Shown one piece after another: positions 33,107-38,324 of a stretch of 38,324 bases of DNA. Origin of the DNA: Verrucomicrobiia bacterium Tous-C4TDCM. GTDB taxonomy: Bacteria; Verrucomicrobiota; Verrucomicrobiia; Verrucomicrobiales; Akkermansiaceae. The position numbers were made by a program, and so were the translations under genes. The stretch lies in contig NEUO01000018.1 of the NCBI GenBank assembly GCA_002304315.1, forward strand, positions 1 through 38,324, given 5' to 3'. Numbering within the stretch: position 1 is the first letter of the stretch; each line of letters begins with the position of its first letter. Under the pieces are notes generated by a model that saw nothing but the letters and a program-made list of their open reading frames with translations, was not told where the DNA came from and made no database searches.

Positions 33107-34225
33107 ATGCTTCGCACCCTCCACCTCCGCGGCTACCGCTCGCTCCGGGATTTCCGGCTGTCGCTCGGGCGGATCACCGTGGTCACCGGCGGGAACGGCG
33201 TCGGGAAGTCGAACCTCTACCGCGCGCTGGCGATGCTCCAGCGGATGGCCGACGGACGCTTCGCGGAAGCCGTCGCCCAGGAAGGCGGGATGCCGAGCCT
33301 GCTGTGGGCGGGCGAGCGGCGGAAGGAGGAGCTGAAGCGGATCACCTGGGAGTTGAGCCACGCGGACTTCGACTTTTCGATGGAATGCGGGCTGTCACCG
33401 GCCGACCGCAATCCCGTGGAGCCGTCGAAGTTCCAGACCGATCCCGACATCAAATCCGAGTCCATCCGCTTCGGCGGCGAGAAGGGCCGGCTGATGGCGA
33501 AGCGCAGGGGACCGGTGATCGACCTGCGGAATCCCGAGGGCAAAATGGAAGCCTCGCCGCTGCCGGTCCACGCGCCGGAGTCGATGCTCAGCGAGATCCG
33601 CGACGGCCTTAACTTCCCCGCTCTAACAGCCGTCCGCGAGACCCTGCTCGGCTGGCGTTTCTATCACCAGTTCCGCACCGATCCCGACTCGCCGCTGCGC
33701 CGGCCGCGGATTGGATCTTGGTCGCCGGTCCTCGCCCACGACGGATCGAACCTCGCCGCCGCCTTGCAAAGCATCGGGGAATCCGGGTGGAGGATTCAGC
33801 TCAACGAGGCGGTCGAGGCCGCTTTTCCCGGCACATCATGGCGGGCGGTCGATGACAGCGGCGGCTTCCAATTGCAGATCGCCCGACCCGGTGTCGACCG
33901 CTGGATGGATGCGAGCGAGCTGTCCGATGGCACCCTCCGTTTCTTCTGCCTCTGCGCCGCCCTGCTCACGCCGAAACCGCCGCCGCTGCTGGTCTTCAAC
34001 GAGCCGGAAACCAGCCTTCATCCCGATTTGTTAGAACCGCTCGCCGAACTCGTGCTGAGGACCCCGCCGCAGACCCAGATCCTCGTCGTGACCCATGCGC
34101 AGCAGCTCGCGGAAAGGATCGCGGAACACCCCGACGCGAAAATCACCCGCCTGGTGAGCTTCGAAGGCGAGACGCGGCGGGAAGGCGAGGACTCGGGCAA
34201 GCGGGTCTGGACCTTCGACGGCTGA
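33107..34225 (+). CDS. AAA ATPase of the RecF/OLD-like (AAA_21) type
   Basis: 372 residues from ATG 33107 (MLRTLHLRGYRSLRDFRLSLG). Walker A is GGNGVGKSN (28-36), the ABC-type signature region is ELSDGTLRFFCLCAALL, Walker B is PLLVFNEPETSLHPDLLEPL, and TQILVVTHAQQLAERI supplies the H-loop. It is a SMC/RecF-like ATPase without a nuclease domain. Stand-alone members are often annotated as DUF4435- or retron-like partners, but no partner nuclease is adjacent here. It is co-directional with the upstream oxidoreductase. Role unknown. Confidence 0.85.
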   Translation: MLRTLHLRGYRSLRDFRLSLGRITVVTGGNGVGKSNLYRALAMLQRMADGRFAEAVAQEGGMPSLLWAGERRKEELKRITWELSHADFDFSMECGLSPADRNPVEPSKFQTDPDIKSESIRFGGEKGRLMAKRRGPVIDLRNPEGKMEASPLPVHAPESMLSEIRDGLNFPALTAVRETLLGWRFYHQFRTDPDSPLRRPRIGSWSPVLAHDGSNLAAALQSIGESGWRIQLNEAVEAAFPGTSWRAVDDSGGFQLQIARPGVDRWMDASELSDGTLRFFCLCAALLTPKPPPLLVFNEPETSLHPDLLEPLAELVLRTPPQTQILVVTHAQQLAERIAEHPDAKITRLVSFEGETRREGEDSGKRVWTFDG

Positions 34226-34317
34226 TCCGGCACGCCCTTCCGAAATCGCCCCGGTTTTCTCATTGATCCTCCCTTCCCGTCTCTCCAATCTGCCCGGGCA
34301 TCTACCCCTCCACACCT

Positions 34318-35382
34318 ATGGGACTCCTGGACTTCATCAAAGGCGAGCTGCTTGAAATCATCGAGTGGCAGGACGATTCACGCGACACCATCGCCTGGCG
34401 CTTCCCCGACGACGACAAGGCGATCAAGAACGGCGCCCAGCTCATCGCCCGCGAAAGCCAGACCGTGCAGTTTGTTTACCTCGGCCAGTTCGGCGACACC
34501 TTCGGCCCCGGCAAGCACACGCTGACCACCGACAACATCCCGGTGCTGACCCGCCTCAAGGGCTGGAAGTACGGCTTCCAGTCGCCCTTCAAGGCCGACG
34601 TCTATTTCGTCAACACCCGCCTCTTCACCGGCAACAAGTGGGGCACCGCCAATCCCATCATGCTGCGCGACGCCGACCTCGGCGTGGTCCGCGCCCGCGC
34701 TTACGGGACCTATGACTTCCGGGTCGTGAACGTGCAGACTTTCCTCAAGGAAGTCGCCGGCTCCGATCACGACTTCCGCGTCGACGAATTCGCCGACACC
34801 ATGCGCTCGCGGATCGTCAGCATCTTCTCGGATGCCCTTGCGAATGCCCACGTCCCGGTCTTCGACGTTGCCACCCGCTACACCGAGCTCGGCGATGCGC
34901 TGATGCCGCTGATCAATCCGGTGATCTCCGCCAAATACGGCATCGAGGTCGCTTCGTTCGTGATCGAGAACGTCAGCGTCCCGCCCGAAGTCGAGGAAGC
35001 CATCGACAAGCGGTCCGCGATGTCCGCCATCGGCAATCTCAACGACTACGTCAAATACCAGATGGGCCAGGGCATGGCTGCCGGCGGCGGCGGTGGTGCC
35101 GCCGGCACCGCCAGCGAACTGGCTGTCGGCTTTGCCGTGGCGAAGGAACTCATGGCACAGAGCAACCTCGCCGGCGGCACCCCGCCGCCGATCCCCGGCG
35201 CGCCCGCTGCCGCGGCCCAAGCGAATCCCGACGTGCTCGATCCCGCGACGGTCGCCCGCATGCTCGGCGTGTCCGAAGCCGATGTGATGGCCGAGATCGA
35301 AGGCGGCACGCTCCCGGCGAAAAAGATCGGCTCCAGCTACCGCGTCACCCGCGCCGCTCTCGACGCCTTCCTCGCCCAATAG
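34318..35382 (+). CDS. SPFH-domain protein fused to a C-terminal excisionase-type helix-turn-helix
   Basis: 354 residues. Residues ~20-235 match the YdjI-like SPFH/virion-core family (IIEWQDDSRDTIAWRFP, FGPGKHTLTTDNIPVL, YGIEVASFVIENVSVPPEVEEAIDKR). A glycine/alanine/proline linker (~250-300) leads to VLDPATVARMLGVSEADVMAEIEGGTLPAKKIGSSYRV (~304-345), which reads as a MerR/excisionase-type HTH_17 fold. SPFH relatives such as Bacillus YdjI work with PspA-like proteins at the membrane under envelope stress. A DNA-binding-type tail is an odd partner and may bind protein instead. The zinc-ribbon protein downstream is a usual neighbour of this family. Confidence 0.85.
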   Translation: MGLLDFIKGELLEIIEWQDDSRDTIAWRFPDDDKAIKNGAQLIARESQTVQFVYLGQFGDTFGPGKHTLTTDNIPVLTRLKGWKYGFQSPFKADVYFVNTRLFTGNKWGTANPIMLRDADLGVVRARAYGTYDFRVVNVQTFLKEVAGSDHDFRVDEFADTMRSRIVSIFSDALANAHVPVFDVATRYTELGDALMPLINPVISAKYGIEVASFVIENVSVPPEVEEAIDKRSAMSAIGNLNDYVKYQMGQGMAAGGGGGAAGTASELAVGFAVAKELMAQSNLAGGTPPPIPGAPAAAAQANPDVLDPATVARMLGVSEADVMAEIEGGTLPAKKIGSSYRVTRAALDAFLAQ

Positions 35383-35458
35383 CATGGCTGCGGCATCCCT
35401 GCCCCTCGTAGCTTTAGCGAAGTGGGGCTGCCGCAAGCCAGCTTCACCATCCGCTGTC

Positions 35459-35665
35459 ATGACCACGCGCATCACCTACTGGATCGAATCGGACGGCCGC
35501 TACCTCGGCTTTCTCAACGACTGGCCGGATCACTGGACGCAAGGGGATGACCTCGATGACCTTCGCGAACAGTTGCGCGACCTCTTCGACACCTTCTCCA
35601 AGGAAGCGCTGACCGGAATCCGCAAAGTCGAAGAACTCGAAGTCGCGGGAAGCGCCGCGACTTGA
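35459..35665 (+). CDS. hicB: HicB-family antitoxin, short form
   Basis: 68 residues from ATG 35459; the listed ORF begins 25 codons earlier. ITYWIESDGRYLGFLNDWPDHWTQGDDLDDLREQLRDLF follows the HicB degenerate RNase H fold. It lacks the C-terminal DNA-binding domain of long HicB proteins, so autoregulation would need another factor. The spacer before it (35383-35458) contains GTAGCTTTAGCGAAGTGGGG, possibly a dispersed repeat piece. Its stop TGA overlaps the hicA start. Confidence 0.8.
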   Translation: MTTRITYWIESDGRYLGFLNDWPDHWTQGDDLDDLREQLRDLFDTFSKEALTGIRKVEELEVAGSAAT

Positions 35666-35823
35666 TCGCCAGACTGGAGAATGCCGGGTGCCGTCTGCTT
35701 CGCCACGGCAGCCGGCACGATATCTACCATAATCCGGCGAACGGCAAGTCGGAGCCCGTCCCGCGGCACAACGAGATCAACGAGCTGCTGGCGAAGAAAA
35801 TTCTCAAAAGCCTCGTACCTTAA
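35662..35823 (+). CDS. hicA: HicA-family mRNA interferase toxin, TTG start
   Basis: Too short for the supplied track: 53 residues, LIARLENAGCRLLRHGSRHD and then IYHNPANGKSEPVPRHNEIN, followed by ELLAKKILKSLVP. It matches the HicA double-stranded-RNA-binding-like fold with catalytic His19 in GSRHDIY. TTG at 35662 overlaps the hicB stop (CTTGA) and is the only usual start in the frame. Upstream in-frame codons read GKRRD, as in longer HicA proteins, but no start precedes them before a stop. TAA overlaps the ATG of the next gene (TAATG). The order is antitoxin first. Confidence 0.8.
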   Translation: MIARLENAGCRLLRHGSRHDIYHNPANGKSEPVPRHNEINELLAKKILKSLVP

Positions 35824-37049
35824 TGCGAATGGCCCAAGAGCCACCACTCCTCCCTGATGACGGCGACCTCCGCGAAAACGAAGCCGGTCCGCCGCTCGAA
35901 GTCCCGCGCAAGCGCATGCCGCCGCCGCTTCCGGGCGACCGCGGCGTGGCCGCGGAGGTGCGTTCCCTCGAAAGACACGTCTGCCCCGAATGCGGCGGCA
36001 AGGGCGAGTGGGATCCCGGCAAGGCGGAGCTGGTTTGCCCCTACTGCGGCAACCAGTTCGCCCGCATCGCCCCACCGCCGCCGCCGGGATCCATCGTCGA
36101 GCACGACCTCGACGACACCCTCTCCCGGCTCGGCGAAGGCGGCCGCACCGTCAACACCGCCGAGCGCCGCGTGCAGTGCAACAACTGCCACGCCGTCATC
36201 GTCCGCAGCGCCGAAACCGTCGCCCAGCACTGCGACTTCTGCGGCTCTCCCGAGCTGCTCGATTACCAGGACATCTCCAGCCCGATTTCCCCGGAGTCGC
36301 TGCTCCCCGCCATTGTCTCGAAGGAGAAAGCCTACCACGCCTTGAAGGCCTTCCTCGCCGCGAAATGGTTCGCGCCAAACGACCTCAAGCGCCGCAACCT
36401 GATCGACCGGATTAACCGCGTCTATCTCCCCTACTGGACCTTCGACTCCTCCGCCGAGTGTCCGTGGACCGCCGACAGCGGCACTTACTACTACGTCACC
36501 GTACAAAGCCGCGACTCCAACGGCCGCACCGTCTCCCGCCAGGAACGCCGCACCCGCTGGCGGCCCGCCAGCGGCCATGTCTCGACTTGGTTCGACGATA
36601 TCGTCGTCTCCGGCTCCCGCGGCCTCGACATCGCTCTGCTCAAGCACCTCGAGCCCTTCCCGACCAAGGAGCTCGTCCCTTACGAAACCCGCTTCGTGTC
36701 CGGCTGGCAGGTCGAGCACTACCAGGTCCCCCTGCTCGATGCCGCCCGCAACGGCTTCGGCACCATGGAAGCCATCCTCCGCGAAATGTGCGGCCGCGAG
36801 GTTCCCGGCGACACCTACCGGAACCTCCAGATCCGCCCGGAGTTCTCCAACAAGACCTTCAAGCACATCCTCGTCCCCATCTGGCTGCTCGCCTACCAGT
36901 ACCGCGGCAAGACCTGGCAAGGCGCCGTCAACGCCGTCACCGGCACCGCCCACGCCCGCTTCCCGCTCAGCGCATGGAAGATCGCGTTTGTCACGTTGCT
37001 GGTGATCGTGGTCGTGGCACTGATCGCCTTCCTGGCGAACTCAAGGTAG
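35823..37049 (+). CDS. Zinc-ribbon protein with C-terminal membrane anchor
   Basis: 408 residues. Two zinc-ribbon pairs are seen: CPECGGKGEWDPGKAELVCPYCG (~54-76) and CNNCH with CDFCG (~119-142). A central domain (INRVYLPYWTFDSSAECPW, then a segment ending YETRFVSGWQVEHYQV) is shared by proteins annotated as PriA-like or TFIIB-type zinc-ribbon, although no helicase motif is present. A C-terminal membrane helix (IAFVTLLVIVVVALIAFLA) anchors it. It normally sits beside SPFH genes of the YdjI type; here hicBA separates them, and its ATG overlaps the hicA stop. Confidence 0.8.
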   Translation: MRMAQEPPLLPDDGDLRENEAGPPLEVPRKRMPPPLPGDRGVAAEVRSLERHVCPECGGKGEWDPGKAELVCPYCGNQFARIAPPPPPGSIVEHDLDDTLSRLGEGGRTVNTAERRVQCNNCHAVIVRSAETVAQHCDFCGSPELLDYQDISSPISPESLLPAIVSKEKAYHALKAFLAAKWFAPNDLKRRNLIDRINRVYLPYWTFDSSAECPWTADSGTYYYVTVQSRDSNGRTVSRQERRTRWRPASGHVSTWFDDIVVSGSRGLDIALLKHLEPFPTKELVPYETRFVSGWQVEHYQVPLLDAARNGFGTMEAILREMCGREVPGDTYRNLQIRPEFSNKTFKHILVPIWLLAYQYRGKTWQGAVNAVTGTAHARFPLSAWKIAFVTLLVIVVVALIAFLANSR

Positions 37050-37166
37050 CGGATCGGCTGCGCCGTTCCGCTGGGGACGGCCCGCAAAGCGATCAAGCGC
37101 GCCCCAATCCCCGGGGAACTCCGGCCGAAACGAAACGACGCAAGGCGTATCGCAACCTCCCGGGCT

Positions 37167-37928
37167 TCAGCGCGGGTGCATCAGGTCCTTGTCCTCCAGC
37201 CCCGTGAGTTCCCGCAGGCCTTTCAGCAGCCGCATCAGGGTATAGACCATGAATCCCACCAGTGGTGCGCCGATCACCACCAGCCCGGCCCAGGTCATCT
37301 TGCTGATAATGCTGTTGTAGGTCTCCGTGGCGTCCGCCGCGTTCGCGTCGAAACTCCGGAACAGCCAGAGGGCGAGCGCGATGTTCAGCGGCGCGCTGAT
37401 GAAAAAAGAGGCCGCGAAGAGCTTGGTGGCAGCGGCGATGAGCTTCTGATAAGCGCTTTCCACGGACCGCTCCGCAATCCGGTTCTCGATCCTCGCGATG
37501 TCGAAGATGTTGTCGTTGTAAATGAAGACACGCAGCATGGGAGTACCGAAGCGCAGCGAACCCAGCACCGCGATTCCCAGCATCAAAGGCACCAGCGCCT
37601 CCTTCAGTCCGACCAGCATCCCCGCGTTGGGCTTCACCGTTCCGTTGGCGTTCCACAAGTAAAGCGTGAGGCCGCCGGTGAACAGGATCGAAACCAGGCC
37701 GATGCCCGAGAAGAAGTTCAGCTTCCGGGTTTGGGTGAAGTGCCAGATCCCGTAGCCCAGCGGCAGCGCCAGCGCGATCGCCATCGCCCACCCCGGCCCG
37801 ACGTGCCACAGCTTCGCCCCGAGTTTCTCGGGATTCTTGCTGAGATGATCCAATGCCATCACCGGGATCAGCACGTTGATCAGGATGTTGGCGAGCGGAT
37901 GCTCCTGCTTCGGCTTGGGATCGGGCAT
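37167..37928 (-). CDS. VC0807-like conserved membrane protein
   Basis: 253 residues with about five predicted membrane helices: ANILINVLIPVMALDHLS (VC0807-type start), AMAIALALPLGYGIWHF, FSGIGLVSILFTGGLTLYLW, LFAASFFISAPLNIALALWLF and LVVIGAPLVGFMVYTLM. A conserved-looking loop reads RVFIYNDNIFDIARIE. The family has no established function. It converges on the zinc-ribbon gene; the 117-bp spacer (37050-37166) shows no gene. Confidence 0.7.
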   Translation of the reverse strand: MPDPKPKQEHPLANILINVLIPVMALDHLSKNPEKLGAKLWHVGPGWAMAIALALPLGYGIWHFTQTRKLNFFSGIGLVSILFTGGLTLYLWNANGTVKPNAGMLVGLKEALVPLMLGIAVLGSLRFGTPMLRVFIYNDNIFDIARIENRIAERSVESAYQKLIAAATKLFAASFFISAPLNIALALWLFRSFDANAADATETYNSIISKMTWAGLVVIGAPLVGFMVYTLMRLLKGLRELTGLEDKDLMHPR

Positions 37929-37943
37929 GACGGGCTTCGCCGG

Positions 37944-37960
37944 AGATAAGCGACTTATCT
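37944..37960. promoter_or_regulatory. Palindrome before the VC0807-like gene
   Basis: AGATAAG-CGA-CTTATCT is a perfect 7-bp inverted repeat starting 16 bp upstream of the ATG. It could be an operator or a leader hairpin that occludes the start. Confidence 0.45.
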
Positions 37961-38022
37961 TCGCGATGGAAACGAAAAAGGCGACAGGTTTCGCCAGGCG
38001 GAAAACGCCCCCCGGAGACGAT

Positions 38023-38133
38023 TCACTTCAAATCTTCCAGGATCCTGTCCAATCCGCGAAATTGATTCCCCCCCAAGGGGATACTTGCCTCCACCGCAAC
38101 GGCTACTGCCAAAATCAGGAGAAGTCGCTTCAT
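38023..38133 (-). CDS. Possible 36-residue secreted peptide
   Basis: A short ORF below the track cut-off reads MKRLLLILAVAVAVEASIPL and then GGNQFRGLDRILEDLK. The N-terminus is a credible signal peptide or membrane segment. It lies on the same strand as, and ~95 bp upstream of, the VC0807-like gene. It contains a run of seven G (C on the plus strand) that could be a frameshift site. Support is weak. The remaining sequence to 38324 shows no gene. Confidence 0.3.
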   Translation of the reverse strand: MKRLLLILAVAVAVEASIPLGGNQFRGLDRILEDLK

Positions 38134-38324
38134 GTTCTTCGCCCGAGCGATTGAGCGCTCCCACGGGCGCGATTGAAAGTGCCTGAAGTGAAATTGCAGG
38201 GCATTCGCGTCAGTTTAAGGCTAGGATTCCTGATTCCACCGCGGATTGGCGGGCTCGCTTGTCTCGCGTGACGTGTCTCGGATCGGGATTGAAAGCTGCG
38301 ACCGCGGCAAGGTCCGTGGACTTG

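Noticed and set aside
37955-38164. 69-residue minus-strand ORF
   Set aside because: Composition is unlike a protein, and a better signal-peptide frame exists in the same stretch.

Overview
The window looks like a chromosomal segment of a GC-rich member of the Verrucomicrobia (Verrucomicrobiae, Luteolibacter/Haloferula-like). This is inferred from gene content and style, not from a marker tree. The signs are a large exported multidomain metalloprotease with MBG and Calx-beta modules, a TIGR02999-type ECF sigma factor next to a membrane Ser/Thr kinase, SASA and SGNH esterases, repeats built from AATCAAC or AACCACGGAAT units between genes, and very few Shine-Dalgarno sequences.

Left part (1-9.9 kb): the C-terminus of an unknown protein runs off the left edge. 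It is followed, all on the minus strand, by a secreted metzincin-like protease, rpsA (six-domain ribosomal protein S1), a SASA esterase, an OsmC/Ohr-like protein lacking its N-terminal half, and a flavodoxin-fold reductase that seems to have lost its central third. The plus strand then carries hisG and an unlisted 34-residue basic ribosomal-type protein.

Middle (10-25 kb): a three-gene minus-strand operon (zinc alcohol dehydrogenase, ADP-ribosylglycohydrolase, TspO), an acyl desaturase, a glycine-rich RRM protein, tRNA-Glu(UUC), transketolase, a SIMPL-domain protein, an ECF sigma/kinase pair, two unknown membrane proteins, a cell-wall amidase lipoprotein whose reading frame is broken by an amber codon at codon 4, a small lipoprotein and an SGNH hydrolase.

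Right part (25-38 kb) is more accessory. tilS and a SWIM-SNF2 helicase are divergent. The helicase gene carries two repeat-like insertions in frame. Just after it lies a PIN/Phd (VapC/VapB-type) toxin-antitoxin pair, then a 114-bp, about 94% identical second copy of the helicase 3' end, then a Fic protein gene preceded by two matching 27-bp palindromes 45 bp apart. A GNAT protein, a Gfo/Idh/MocA oxidoreductase and a lone RecF/OLD-like ATPase follow. Next come an SPFH protein fused to an excisionase-type helix-turn-helix and a zinc-ribbon membrane protein, with a compact hicB-hicA pair wedged between them through overlapping start and stop codons. A VC0807-like membrane protein closes the window.

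The strongest candidates for something new are the toxin-antitoxin module bracketed by helicase 3'-end copies, the Fic gene with its twin operators, the SPFH-HTH/HicBA/zinc-ribbon cluster, and the amber-interrupted amidase. All assignments come from reading the sequence and recalling protein families; no search was run.
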